Below, piece after piece: positions 27,284-36,300 of a DNA stretch of 64,000 nt (the stretch's first letter is position 1; each line of letters starts with the position of its first letter). Made by a program: the position numbers and the translations under genes. The notes under the pieces were generated by a model. The model was not told where the DNA came from and ran no database searches. It saw only the letters and a list, made by a program, of their open reading frames with translations. The stretch is from assembly GCA_052034865.1 (NCBI GenBank), contig JBPOIC010000029.1:12748-76747 (forward strand), written 5' to 3'. The stretch comes from JBPOIC01 sp052034865 (GTDB taxonomy: Bacteria > UBA10199 > JADFYH01).

Positions 27284-29938
27284 ATGACTGAAGCACAACC
27301 GAATCCTATGCAATCCAATCAAATCCGCGAAAAGTTTCTAAGCTACTTCGAATCCAAAGGGCACAAGCGTGTTCGCAGCTCTTCGCTTATTCCCGAATCC
27401 GATCCCACGCTGTTTTTTACCAACGCGGGAATGGTCCAGTTTAAAAACATCTTTTTGGGTCAGGAAAAATCTTCCAGTCCGCGCGCGACGACTTCACAAA
27501 AATGCATGCGTGTGTCCGGCAAACACAACGATTTGGAAAACGTTGGGCGCACCCACCGACATCATACGTTTTTTGAAATGCTCGGAAATTTTTCGTTTGG
27601 AGATTATTTCAAACAAGGGGCAATCGAGTTTGCGTGGGAGTTTTTGATCGATGAAATGAAGCTCGATAAGAGCAAGCTTTGGATCACGGTTTTTAGAGAA
27701 GACGATGAAGCTGCTGAGATCTGGGAGAAAAAAATCGGCATCGTGCCCGAGCGCATTGTGCGTCTGGATGAAAAAGATAATTTTTGGAGCATGGGCGAAG
27801 AAGGCCCCTGTGGTCCTTGCTCGGAAATTCATTTCGATCAAGGACCACACGTGGGTTGCCAGAAACCCGAATGTCAGGTGGGTTGCGACTGCGGGCGCTA
27901 TATGGAAATCTGGAATCTGGTCTTCATGCAGTTTAACCGCAGTTTGGGCGGTGAGATGACGCCGCTTCCCAAACCCAGTGTCGATACAGGGATGGGGCTT
28001 GAGCGTTTGGCGAGTGTGGCTCAGGGGGTATTTTCCAATTACGACAGCGATCTTTTTACTCCGATCATTCGCGCGATTGAAAAAAAGATCGGCAAATCAT
28101 ACGGCCAGGATGAAAACACCAATATCTCCATTCGCGTGCTGGCCGATCATATCCGTGCCTGTGTTTTTCTCATTGGAGATGGTGTTCAGCCTTCTAACGA
28201 AGGTCGCGGGTATGTGCTCCGTCGCATTTTACGCCGTGCCATTCGACATGGACGTTTGCTTGGCATGCGCGAGCCTTTCTTTTATCAACTGGCCGACGTT
28301 GTCATCGATCAGATGCACGGGGCTTACCCGGAGCTTAAAAAACATCAGCATTTTATCCAATCGGTCATCCAGGCTGAAGAGACGCGCTTTTTAGAAACCC
28401 TCGAAAAAGGGCTGGAGATGATTCAGGCCGAGATTTCCCTTCAGCGCAAAAAACAAAGTCAATGTATTCCGGGCGAAGTTGTTTTCAAACTCTACGATAC
28501 ATTTGGTTTTCCTGTCGATCTCATCCAAAACATAGCCGAAGAAGAAAATTTCAGTGTCGACATGGAAGGATTTGAAAATGCCATGCTCGATCAAAAAGAA
28601 ACTGCCCGTAAGTCCTGGAAAGGATCCGGACAAGAGCGGGTGGCGACGGTTTATCAGGAGCTGGCCCAAAAGGGATTTGCGACTCAGTTTTTAGGATATG
28701 AAACATTAAAGACGAGTGCCAAGGTCATCGCCCTGATTCGCAATGGAGAACTCGTCAAAGATGTACGCGAAGGAGAAGAAATCCAGTTGATTGCTGAAAA
28801 AACGCCTTTCTACGGAGAGTCTGGAGGTCAAGTCGGCGATCGAGGCTGGATTTTAGACCCTCACTTTAAAATGGAAGTGAAGGATGCGCTGAGGCCTGTT
28901 GCCAATTTGGTGGCTCATGTGGGGCTCGTTAAAAAAGGTAGTATTAAGGTAGGAGATGAAGTCAAACTCGAGGTTGATTCTTGTCACCGCCTTCCCACGC
29001 GGATCAATCATACGGCGACCCATCTTCTACATGCTGCTTTAAGGCAGGTTTTGGGTGAGCATGTTCGACAGGCAGGATCTCTCGTTGCTCCCGAAAGGCT
29101 TCGATTTGATTTCAGTCATTTCGAGCCGATCACCGATGAAAATCTTGAGCAGATCGAATCGATCGTAAATGAAAAAATCCGCGAAGATTTTATCGTCCAA
29201 AAATCCGAGATGGCCTACGATGAGGCTCTAAAAAAGGGCGCGATGGCTTTGTTTGGTGAAAAGTATGGCGACCTTGTTCGCGTGCTCACTATCGATACCT
29301 TCTCTACCGAGTTGTGCGGAGGCACTCACGCCGATCGTACCGGTGAAATCGGATTTTTTAAGATTGTGCAGGAAAGCTCGATCGCTGCAGGCATTCGTCG
29401 TATCGAGGCGGTGACGGGCGCTGCCGCACTTGCCTACTGCCGAAAGCTTGAGAAAAACTTAAAACAGCTCTCCTATCAACTGAAAGTCGGCGTCGATCAA
29501 ATTCCCCAACGTATTGAAAAACTGACGGAGCAAACCAAAAAATTTGAAAAAGAAATTGCCCAACTGAAATCCAAGCTCCTTTCAGGCGGAGGGGGAGAAG
29601 ACTTACTCAAAGGGATGCGTGAAAAACAGGGCGTTAGACTTCTGGCCACGCAAATCGAGATGAGTAGTGTGAATGATTTGCGGGATTTATCCGATCAGGT
29701 CATTCATAAACTTGGAAAAGGAATCGCGTTGGTCGGTGGTGTTCAGGATGGAAAAGTGACTCTTATCTTACGGGTGGCGAAAGATTTAATCCCGCAGTTT
29801 AAGGCAGGTGAATTGATCAAGCCTCTGGCGGCTTTGATTGGTGGCTCGGGTGGAGGACGGCCCGATATGGCACAGGCGGGAGGTTCATCCCCAGAGAAAA
29901 TGCAGGAAGTTTTTGAGCGGTTTTACGAATTGATATAA
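27284..29938 (+). CDS. alaS: Alanyl-tRNA synthetase
   Basis: 884 residues, full length. The class II catalytic domain begins IREKFLSYFESKGH and contains FTNAGMVQFKNIFLG and the RTHRHHTFFEMLGNFSFGDYF region. The editing domain has the zinc-site motifs HTATHLLHAAL and ELCGGTHADRTGEIG, and a C-terminal DHHA1-type region ends in GGSGGGRPDMAQAGG. It charges tRNA-Ala and clears mis-charged Ser/Gly. The recA-alaS order is typical for deltaproteobacteria. The start has no clear ribosome binding site and lies 3 bases after recA, so translation is probably coupled. A dispersed repeat begins at its stop codon. Confidence 0.99.
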   Translation: MTEAQPNPMQSNQIREKFLSYFESKGHKRVRSSSLIPESDPTLFFTNAGMVQFKNIFLGQEKSSSPRATTSQKCMRVSGKHNDLENVGRTHRHHTFFEMLGNFSFGDYFKQGAIEFAWEFLIDEMKLDKSKLWITVFREDDEAAEIWEKKIGIVPERIVRLDEKDNFWSMGEEGPCGPCSEIHFDQGPHVGCQKPECQVGCDCGRYMEIWNLVFMQFNRSLGGEMTPLPKPSVDTGMGLERLASVAQGVFSNYDSDLFTPIIRAIEKKIGKSYGQDENTNISIRVLADHIRACVFLIGDGVQPSNEGRGYVLRRILRRAIRHGRLLGMREPFFYQLADVVIDQMHGAYPELKKHQHFIQSVIQAEETRFLETLEKGLEMIQAEISLQRKKQSQCIPGEVVFKLYDTFGFPVDLIQNIAEEENFSVDMEGFENAMLDQKETARKSWKGSGQERVATVYQELAQKGFATQFLGYETLKTSAKVIALIRNGELVKDVREGEEIQLIAEKTPFYGESGGQVGDRGWILDPHFKMEVKDALRPVANLVAHVGLVKKGSIKVGDEVKLEVDSCHRLPTRINHTATHLLHAALRQVLGEHVRQAGSLVAPERLRFDFSHFEPITDENLEQIESIVNEKIREDFIVQKSEMAYDEALKKGAMALFGEKYGDLVRVLTIDTFSTELCGGTHADRTGEIGFFKIVQESSIAAGIRRIEAVTGAAALAYCRKLEKNLKQLSYQLKVGVDQIPQRIEKLTEQTKKFEKEIAQLKSKLLSGGGGEDLLKGMREKQGVRLLATQIEMSSVNDLRDLSDQVIHKLGKGIALVGGVQDGKVTLILRVAKDLIPQFKAGELIKPLAALIGGSGGGRPDMAQAGGSSPEKMQEVFERFYELI

Positions 29939-30008
29939 GAGCGTGTTTGGAAAGATGTTGTGCAATGTCGCCATCTGGCCGTTCGCGATGCTTTCAAAAT
30001 ACGCTCTA
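29937..30008. repeat. Inverted-repeat element, copy 2 (~72 bp)
   Basis: Arms AGAGCGTgttt...GAAAG (29938-29954) and CTTTCaaaatACGCTCT (29991-30007) are complementary. The left half (AGAGCGTGTTTGGAAAGATGTTGTGCAATGTC) aligns with the left of the element at 14115, and the right half (GCCATCTGGCCGTTCGCGATGC...) with its right end. The AT-rich centre of copy 1 is missing here. It begins at the alaS stop codon and may act as that transcript's end. Confidence 0.75.
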
Positions 30009-30044
30009 GGATGTTTAATCGATTGGGTTCATCAACGGAGGCTT

Positions 30045-30284
30045 ATGTCTGTCATCGACGTCAAAGGATTTAATCGCTGGCAAAACGAAGTGGTCGTGAT
30101 TGATCACAACCTCAATGGCGAGGTCGATCCATCCGATGAGTTTATTGCGCTCAATCTTCGAGACGTCAAAAAAGAAAGCCGCGTTTCCTGGAATCATCCC
30201 CGTTTTAAAGAGCTTCGCGACGAGTATCTTGTCTTTTTAAAAGTAGAAGAAGAGGCAGATAAAGATGGGGAGGATATTCCGTAG
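30045..30284 (+). CDS. Small protein of unknown function
   Basis: 79 residues from ATG 30045, behind a good ribosome binding site (ACGGAGG, 30035-30041); the longer open frame crosses the repeat element. The protein (MSVIDVKGFNRWQNEVVVIDHNL...) is acidic, soluble, with no signal peptide, Cys or membrane segment, and ends in an Asp/Glu/Lys-rich tail. No family recognised. It follows alaS, separated by the repeat, and could be translated from the same transcript. Confidence 0.65.
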   Translation: MSVIDVKGFNRWQNEVVVIDHNLNGEVDPSDEFIALNLRDVKKESRVSWNHPRFKELRDEYLVFLKVEEEADKDGEDIP

Positions 30285-30475
30285 AGCTTCTATTTTTCTT
30301 GGCCTTCCGTCTTTATTGAGCCTAAAAACGTCGAACAGCTGCCGTTTCCAGGTTGAAGCATCCTATCCCAGTTATTTAAAAACCCTTCCTCCTGATTCAC
30401 TTTCCTTAAAATCAAAAGAAACCATTATTACTTTCGAAGTTATCAAGAGGATGATTTTTGCATTTTCAAAAATCA

Positions 30476-30525
30476 CCTCCGTCTTCACAAAAATTACCTC
30501 CGTCTTCAAATTCCACCTCCGTCTT
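30476..30525 (-). repeat. CAGACGGAGG repeat cluster C
   Basis: Three inverted copies with the A-variant core (CCTCCGTCTT on the plus strand) at 30476-30485, 30497-30506 and 30516-30525, starts 21 and 19 bases apart. Each is followed by CA and an A-rich stretch. They lie between the convergent genes ending at 30284 and 30538; the 250-base gap holds nothing else I can name. Confidence 0.85.
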
Positions 30526-30537
30526 CAAACCGATACC

Positions 30538-30909
30538 TCACCCGAGTTGCACCCAAAAAAGATAGCCCATCATTCCCAGTCCTAAGGCGGCGAAGAGGAA
30601 GGCGATCCAAACTCCCAATCGCGAGGTCCTTCTCGGTTTTACACTGAGTCGTTGATTAAAGCGGATTTGTTCGAAGGCTGCGACGCATGTAATCACCACC
30701 CCTGCGGCTACCAGCACCGATCCAATCATCAGAGAAAAACCGTGGGAGTGCGTGTCTTGAAGAGATTTAAGGCTAGCGATTTCTTTGAGAAAAAGTCCAA
30801 ACCGCGCCACCACAAAGCCAAAGCCCATCGAGGCAAGGCCGGTGCGTATCCAGGCAAGAAGGGTTCGCTCGGCGGCGAGCTCTGTTCGTAAATCTTCTTG
30901 AGTGCCCAT
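30538..30909 (-). CDS. DUF202-family inner-membrane protein (YidH-like)
   Basis: 123 residues, ATG 30909 with AAGGAG upstream. The N-terminal signature RTELAAERTLLAWIRTGLASMGFGFVVARFG is diagnostic of DUF202. Three membrane helices are visible at ~20-40, ~60-83 and ~100-120. Members occur widely in bacteria and in fungal vacuolar transporter chaperone proteins; their bacterial role is not established. It stands alone between repeat clusters C and D. Confidence 0.9.
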   Translation of the reverse strand: MGTQEDLRTELAAERTLLAWIRTGLASMGFGFVVARFGLFLKEIASLKSLQDTHSHGFSLMIGSVLVAAGVVITCVAAFEQIRFNQRLSVKPRRTSRLGVWIAFLFAALGLGMMGYLFWVQLG

Positions 30910-31014
30910 GAAAGTCAGCTCCTTTCACTTTCAGGTACAGATCAAGAAAGGATTTTAAATCAAGTTGTCAGGATTAGATTTGAAGTAGGGAAGAGGGGTG
31001 GATTTTTTTTGTTG

Positions 31015-31066
31015 CAGACGGAGGAATCTATCTCCTCAAGATTGTTTGGAATTTTTCCTCCGTCTT
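31015..31066. repeat. CAGACGGAGG repeat cluster D
   Basis: One plus copy CAGACGGAGG (31015-31024), preceded by TTTTTTTTGTTG, and one inverted copy CCTCCGTCTT (31057-31066), preceded by ATTTTT. Together they could form a hairpin with a 32-base loop in the short gap between msrB and the DUF202 gene. Confidence 0.8.
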
Positions 31067-31072
31067 CCTTCC

Positions 31073-31504
31073 TTACTTCTCAAACAGCTTTTTATACTCG
31101 CCCAGCCCTTCCTCCTCGAGCTGATCATAAGGCACAAAGCGCAGGGCCGCCGAGTTGATACAATAGCGCAGTCCATCCGGAGCAGGTCCGTCTTTAAATA
31201 CATGACCCAGGTGTGAATCGCTGTTTTTCGATCGCACCTCGACGCGGATCATCCCGTAGCGATGGTCCTGACGCTCCTCAATAAGATCCGAGCTCATCGG
31301 CCTGGTAAAACTCGGCCAACCACAGCCGGAGTCGAATTTGTCCTGAGAGGTAAAAAGGGGCTTGCCTGTCACGACATCTACATAAATTCCAACTTCATGA
31401 TTGTTCCAGTACGCATTTCGAAAAGGCGGCTCTGTGCCTTCTTCCTGGGTGACATGATACTGCTCGGGGGTGAGGATTTTTTTAAGATCTTCTTTGGATT
31501 TCAT
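31073..31504 (-). CDS. msrB: Peptide-methionine (R)-S-oxide reductase MsrB
   Basis: 143 residues from ATG 31504, with AAGGAG at 31511-31516; a TTG five codons upstream overlaps that site. Reduces methionine-R-sulphoxide in proteins. The catalytic Cys115 is in RYCINSAAL and the probable resolving Cys61 in SGCGWPSF. The two CxxC zinc motifs of many MsrB enzymes are absent, so this is the zinc-free form. Other motifs are HVFKDGPAPDG and GTEPPFRNAYWNN. It has no signal peptide, so it should be cytoplasmic. Confidence 0.96.
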   Translation of the reverse strand: MKSKEDLKKILTPEQYHVTQEEGTEPPFRNAYWNNHEVGIYVDVVTGKPLFTSQDKFDSGCGWPSFTRPMSSDLIEERQDHRYGMIRVEVRSKNSDSHLGHVFKDGPAPDGLRYCINSAALRFVPYDQLEEEGLGEYKKLFEK

Positions 31505-31545
31505 GGAGTGCTCCTTCAAAAATAAAGATAAGGTTTTTCAACTTT

Positions 31546-31662
31546 CAGACGGAAATCCAAAATCTGTAAAAAGTCCAATCTACCGTCTGAAAATCGAACC
31601 TCCGTCTGCAAATCTTTTCAGAACTTTTTCCTCCGTCTTCATCAAAACCATACCTCCGTCTG
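31546..31662. repeat. CAGACGGAGG repeat cluster E
   Basis: The densest cluster, between the divergent msrB and aceE. A degenerate plus copy CAGACGGAAA lies at 31546-31555 and a degenerate inverted copy CTACCGTCTG at 31580-31589. Exact inverted copies are at 31599-31608, 31630-31639 (TCTT form) and 31653-31662. Starts of the last three are 31 and 23 bases apart. Confidence 0.85.
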
Positions 31663-31750
31663 CAAATTTACCCAATTTCAATTAGGTGAATCTCTACCCC
31701 TTGTTGTAGAATCATCGAATTGATTAAACTTGTCGAAAGGGGGATGGGCT

Positions 31751-34432
31751 GTGAAAGCAGGCAATCACGAGTTGGACAAGATTGAAGATCAAGAATGGGT
31801 CGATTCACTCGAGGCGATTTTGCAAGAGCGAGGGCCTCATCGGGCAAGGGAGTTGCTGGAGAAACTTCAGCAGCATGCCTTGCGCCAGGGCCTCATTGCA
31901 CCCAGTGCCCATCAAACTCCTTATCTGAACTCGATTTCTCCTGAAGCTCAGGTGCCTTATGCCGGTGATCATGCCGTCGAATGGCGCATCCGCAGCCTCA
32001 TCCGCTGGAATGCCATGGCGATGGTGGTTCGCGCCAACCGCGCCGAAGAAGGTATTGGCGGTCACATCTCCACCTTTGCCTCTGCAGCGACTCTCTACGA
32101 AGTCGGTTATCATCATTTCTTTCACGCAAAATCCGAAAATCATCCAGGCGATCAGGTTTACTTTCAGGGCCATGCGGCGCCCGGGATTTATGCGCGAGCC
32201 TTTCTCGAAGGTCGCCTGTCGCGCGAAAAGCTTACGAATTTCAGACGCGAATTAAAAGCAGGTGGAGGACTTTCTTCTTACCCTCACCCCTGGGGAATGC
32301 CCGATTTCTGGCAGTTTCCTACTGTTTCGATGGGATTGGGTCCACTCATGGCTGTTTATCAGGCGCGGTTTAATCGCTATCTTGAAAATCGCGGGCTTCA
32401 AAAACCCTCCAACGCCAAGGTGTGGGCCTTTTTGGGCGATGGAGAGATGGATGAGCCCGAATCCACGGCTGGCATTTCGCTTGCGGGTCGCGAAAAACTC
32501 GACAATCTCATTTTTGTCATCAACTGCAATCTTCAACGCCTCGATGGGCCGGTACGTGGAAATGGAAAAATCATTCAGGAGCTGGAAGGACTTTTTTCCG
32601 GCGCGGGTTGGAATGTCATTAAGGTGATCTGGGGCTCGGATTGGGATCCGCTGCTCGCACGCGATCACAATGGGCTTTTGCGCCAGCGCATGAACGAGGT
32701 GTGCGATGGGCAGTATCAAAAATATTCGGTTTCTTCTGGAGCTTACATCCGAGAACATTTTTTTGGGACTCATCCAGAGCTAAAAGCGATGGTAGCAGAT
32801 TACACCGATGAGCAGCTGCGCCGCTTGAGTCGCGGTGGACATGATCCAAATAAAGTCTATGCAGCTTATCATGAGGCCGTTCACCACACGGGCGCGCCGA
32901 CCGTCATCCTGGCAAAAACCATTAAAGGATATGGTCTGGGCGAAGCCGGTGAAGGGAAAAATGTTACCCATCAGCAAAAGAAAATGAATGAAGATGAACT
33001 GCGGGAATTTCGTACGCGCTTTGGAATTCCCATCTCCGATGAAGAGGTCGCCACCGCACCTTTTTATCGCCCCGCCGAGCAAAGCGCTGAAATCCAATAT
33101 CTTCAGGAAAGGCGGAATGTCCTGGGCGGCTTTCTTCCAAGGCGCCAGGTAATTTCAAACCCTCTCTCCATTCCTTCAAAAGACTTGTACGAAGAATTTT
33201 ATGAAGGAACTGAAGATCGTGCGGTTTCAACCACTATGGCCTTTGTTCGCCTGCTCTCCAAACTTCTCAGACACCCCGAGTTTGGCAAACGCCTCGTGCC
33301 GATCGTTTCGGATGAGGCTCGCACCTTCGGGATGGAATCGCTCTTTCGTCAGCTCGGTATTTATTCTTCCCTCGGTCAACTCTACGAACCTGTTGATGCC
33401 GCCAGTTTGCTTTATTACAAAGAAACAAAAGACGGGCAGATCCTTGAAGAAGGCATCACCGAGGCCGGATCGCTCTCCTCTTTTATTGCAGCAGGAACTT
33501 CCTACGCCACGCACCAGTTTTCCATGCTTCCATTTTTTATTTTTTATTCGATGTTCGGCTTTCAGCGTGTGGGTGATCTGATCTGGGCGGCGGGGGATAT
33601 GCGCACGCGCGGATTTTTGCTCGGGGCCACGAGTGGACGCACGACGCTTTCCGGTGAAGGATTGCAGCATCAGGATGGGCAAAGTCATCTGCTTGCCTAT
33701 CCATTTCCCAATTGTAAAGCCTACGATCCGGCGTATGCCTTTGAGTTGGCGGTGATTATCGAAGATGGGATTCTGCGTATGCTTCAGAATGAGGAAGATA
33801 TTTTCTATTACATCACGCTGATGAACGAAAATTACCCCATGCCCAAAATGCCTGCGGGCATTCAGGAAGGGATCTTAAAAGGGATGTATTGTTTTCGAAA
33901 ATCTGAAAGGCCCGAATCTTCTCAGCCGGTTTCATCCTCTTCAAAATCAAAAGTGGTTCAGAGCCTGAATGCGAATCTTTTTGGGAGTGGGGCGATCCTG
34001 AATGAAACCTTGCGGGCGGCTAAAATTCTGGAAGAACGCTACCAGGTTGACTGCGATGTGTGGAGCGTGACGAGCTATAAAGAACTCTACCGTGATGCGA
34101 TTTCTACCGAGGAATTCAATCTTTTAAATCCTGCTCAACCTTTACGTAAGCCTTATGTGCGGGAATGCCTGGAAAACGCAGAAGGGGTTTTTGTGGCTGC
34201 CTCCGATTACGTGCGTGCGCTTCCTGAAAGTATTTCAAAATGGTTTCCCAAAGCCCCGGTGATTTTGGGAACCGATGGTTTTGGCTTAAGTGAATCGCGG
34301 GCCTCGCTCCGTAAACATTTTCGGGTGAGTGGTGAATGGATTGTCTATGCAACCCTTGTTGCCTTGGCGCGGGAGGGAAAAATAGAGGCGACGCAGGTGA
34401 GTCAGGCAGGAAAAGAGTTAGGATGTGTGTGA
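31751..34432 (+). CDS. aceE: Pyruvate dehydrogenase E1 component, homodimeric type
   Basis: Start taken at GTG 31751, seven codons into the open frame, because AAAGGGGGA precedes it. The 893-residue protein matches the length of E. coli AceE (887). Motifs: HISTFASAATLYEVGYHHFF, the thiamin diphosphate-binding GDGEMDEPES ... NCNLQRLDGPV, and DEARTFGMESLFRQLGIY. With AceF and Lpd encoded downstream on the same strand it oxidatively decarboxylates pyruvate to acetyl-CoA, feeding the fatty acid synthase gene 3.8 kb further on. The start region faces repeat cluster E. Confidence 0.98.
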   Translation: MKAGNHELDKIEDQEWVDSLEAILQERGPHRARELLEKLQQHALRQGLIAPSAHQTPYLNSISPEAQVPYAGDHAVEWRIRSLIRWNAMAMVVRANRAEEGIGGHISTFASAATLYEVGYHHFFHAKSENHPGDQVYFQGHAAPGIYARAFLEGRLSREKLTNFRRELKAGGGLSSYPHPWGMPDFWQFPTVSMGLGPLMAVYQARFNRYLENRGLQKPSNAKVWAFLGDGEMDEPESTAGISLAGREKLDNLIFVINCNLQRLDGPVRGNGKIIQELEGLFSGAGWNVIKVIWGSDWDPLLARDHNGLLRQRMNEVCDGQYQKYSVSSGAYIREHFFGTHPELKAMVADYTDEQLRRLSRGGHDPNKVYAAYHEAVHHTGAPTVILAKTIKGYGLGEAGEGKNVTHQQKKMNEDELREFRTRFGIPISDEEVATAPFYRPAEQSAEIQYLQERRNVLGGFLPRRQVISNPLSIPSKDLYEEFYEGTEDRAVSTTMAFVRLLSKLLRHPEFGKRLVPIVSDEARTFGMESLFRQLGIYSSLGQLYEPVDAASLLYYKETKDGQILEEGITEAGSLSSFIAAGTSYATHQFSMLPFFIFYSMFGFQRVGDLIWAAGDMRTRGFLLGATSGRTTLSGEGLQHQDGQSHLLAYPFPNCKAYDPAYAFELAVIIEDGILRMLQNEEDIFYYITLMNENYPMPKMPAGIQEGILKGMYCFRKSERPESSQPVSSSSKSKVVQSLNANLFGSGAILNETLRAAKILEERYQVDCDVWSVTSYKELYRDAISTEEFNLLNPAQPLRKPYVRECLENAEGVFVAASDYVRALPESISKWFPKAPVILGTDGFGLSESRASLRKHFRVSGEWIVYATLVALAREGKIEATQVSQAGKELGCV

Positions 34433-34556
34433 GGATCTCTCTTCTGAATTCTGGCTCTGAAATGATGAAGGATGACTCAGCTTTGATTGAGAATTTGGAG
34501 ACCTGATTCTGAATACTGTTTTTTCCCTTCTTCCTTTTATGGGACGAAGTATCCGT

Positions 34557-34797
34557 CCTTCGACCGTTCGATAGAACTCACGACTCAGGATTTCTCAGCT
34601 AAAGAAGAGGGACATGGTGAGCTTGTCGAACCCTGGACATCCTTCGAAGGGCTCAGGATGTTTCATTTATCTAAACTTGCCCATCAAGGGCAGGAGGGTT
34701 GAGGGCGAGGCATGCATCGCCCCTACAAATCATTTCGTTTTGTTTGGAAAATAAAGATTGTATTTGCGCACCGGTAAGGGCGGGAGGATCCCCGCCC
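34557..34797. repeat. Patchwork of palindromic intergenic repeats between aceE and aceF
   Basis: Four different elements stand in a row: TCCTTCGACC...ACTCAGGA (34557-34590); its counterpart TGGTGAGCTTGTCGAACC...CCTTCGAAGGGCTCAGGAT (34616-34659); a near-perfect palindrome around GGCATGC inside GGGCGA...TCGCCC (34703-34722); and a hairpin GGGCGGG/CCCGCCC (34778-34797). The first two resemble the CTTCGACAAGCTCAG-type repeats common in environmental bacteria. The 467-base gap holds no gene. Confidence 0.75.
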
Positions 34798-34825
34798 CAA
34801 CAGGAAATTTGAATCCAGGTTTTTC

Positions 34826-34867
34826 TTCTGACTTCTAACTTCTGAATTCTGGATTCTGCTTTCTCTT
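34826..34867 (+). repeat. Degenerate heptanucleotide array
   Basis: Six successive 7-base units: TTCTGAC, TTCTAAC, TTCTGAA, TTCTGGA, TTCTGCT, TTCTCTT. It ends 32 bases before the aceF start. A related single stretch CTTCTGAATTCTGG occurs near 34442, just after aceE. Confidence 0.85.
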
Positions 34868-34899
34868 AAGAAAGTCCTCATTTTTGCTACGGAGATTTT

Positions 34900-36210
34900 A
34901 TGCCCATTGAATTCAAGCTTCCCGAGTTGGGAGAAAATATCAAAACCGCCGATGTGATTCAGGTGATGGTATCTCCTGGGGCCCAAATCCAAAAAGATCA
35001 AACGGTACTGGAGCTCGAGACAAACAAGGCGGTGTTTGAGTTGCCCTCGACCGTTTCGGGTGTAGTGCAGGAGGTACATGTTAAAAAAGGAGATAAGATC
35101 AAAGTCGGACAGGTGGTTTTCACGCTCGAAGGTGTGGTCGATCAGACCCAGCAAGCTCCACAACCTGTGGAGCCTAATCGGGAAGAGAGAAAAGCTGCTC
35201 CGGCACCCGAAGCAGAAAAAGCGCCCCTTCCTCCGATAGAAAAAACAGCCCAAACTCCTCCTCAAAAGACTTCCTCCGTGATCGCAGAGTCGCCTGCTCC
35301 TCAGAAAACTTCTGGGGCTGTCTATGCCTCGCCTTCCGTCAGGCGCCAGGCCCGTGAGCGCGGAATTGATTTAAATCAAATCCATCCTGCCGATCCAAGC
35401 GGACGGATTAGCTTACAAGACCTGGATCGTCTGACCTCAGCGCCAGATTCTTCTCCTCCCTCTCACGTCATTCCAACGACACCAGCCTTGCCTGATTTTT
35501 CGAAGTGGGGAAAGATCGAGCGCAAACCCATGAGCAATATTCGTGAGGCGACGGCGGAGGCGATGCGGGTTTCGTGGAGTCAGATTCCTCATGTGACACA
35601 ATTCGATGAGGCCGACATCACCGAGCTTGAAGACTTGCGTAAACGCTTTGCCAGTCGCGCTGAAAAGGCAGGTGGGAAACTCACGTTGACGGCGATTATT
35701 CTCAAGGTGGCCGCGACGGCCCTGAAGGTTTTTCCTCAACTGAATGCGAGTCTCGATCTTGAGACTAAAGAGATTATTTATAAAAATGAGGTCCATATTG
35801 GGGTGGCGGTCGATACGGACCGGGGGCTTCTGGTGCCGGTCTTACGTAATGTCGATGAAAAAAACATTCTGGAGATCGCACGCGAGCTACAGGATCTTTC
35901 GCAAAAAGCGCGCGAGAGAAAACTGGGGCGTGAGCAGATGGAAGGGGCTTCGTTTACGATTACCAATCTGGGAAGTATTGGCGGTACGCATTTTACACCG
36001 ATCATTCCGTGGCCTCAGGTCGCAATCCTGGGAGTGGGACGTGGAAAGGTTCAGCCGGTTTATGTCGAAGGCAAACTCGAGGCCAGGCTGATTTTACCTC
36101 TCTCGCTTTCCTATGATCATCGCCTTGTCGATGGAGCCGATGGAGCCAGGTTTTTGCGCTGGCTGGCAGATGGCGTGCAACAGCCGTTTCTGATGGATCT
36201 GGAAGGATGA
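34900..36210 (+). CDS. aceF: Dihydrolipoamide acetyltransferase, E2 of pyruvate dehydrogenase
   Basis: 436 residues, ATG 34900 behind GGAG. One lipoyl domain (1-75) with lipoyl-Lys43 in ELETNKAVFELP; then a long Pro/Ala/Glu-rich linker; a peripheral-subunit-binding domain (~145-185, ASPSVRRQARERGIDL, GRISLQDL); a second linker; and the catalytic acyltransferase domain (~205-436) ending in LSYDHRLVDGADGARFLRWL with the HxxxDG motif. It passes acetyl groups from E1 to CoA. It forms a gene set with aceE and lpd, though a 467-base repeat-filled gap separates it from aceE. Confidence 0.97.
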   Translation: MPIEFKLPELGENIKTADVIQVMVSPGAQIQKDQTVLELETNKAVFELPSTVSGVVQEVHVKKGDKIKVGQVVFTLEGVVDQTQQAPQPVEPNREERKAAPAPEAEKAPLPPIEKTAQTPPQKTSSVIAESPAPQKTSGAVYASPSVRRQARERGIDLNQIHPADPSGRISLQDLDRLTSAPDSSPPSHVIPTTPALPDFSKWGKIERKPMSNIREATAEAMRVSWSQIPHVTQFDEADITELEDLRKRFASRAEKAGGKLTLTAIILKVAATALKVFPQLNASLDLETKEIIYKNEVHIGVAVDTDRGLLVPVLRNVDEKNILEIARELQDLSQKARERKLGREQMEGASFTITNLGSIGGTHFTPIIPWPQVAILGVGRGKVQPVYVEGKLEARLILPLSLSYDHRLVDGADGARFLRWLADGVQQPFLMDLEG

Positions 36211-36300
36211 AGATTGCAGTGGAAGTTGCTTCTCCTTAAAGGGTTTCAAAAGTCTTAATTTCATTCTTTTAATCGATTCAACATCAGGAGATTTCCATTC

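Noticed and set aside
26390..27322. Long minus-strand open frame opposite recA
   Set aside because: It lies antisense to a certain gene, is His/Phe-rich with no ribosome binding site or family motif, and arises from recA codon use.
23791..31662. CAGACGGAGG copies read as a CRISPR array
   Set aside because: The repeat is only ~10-14 bases, occurs in both orientations, has gaps of 9 to 56 bases, and is scattered among genes in five clusters with no cas genes.
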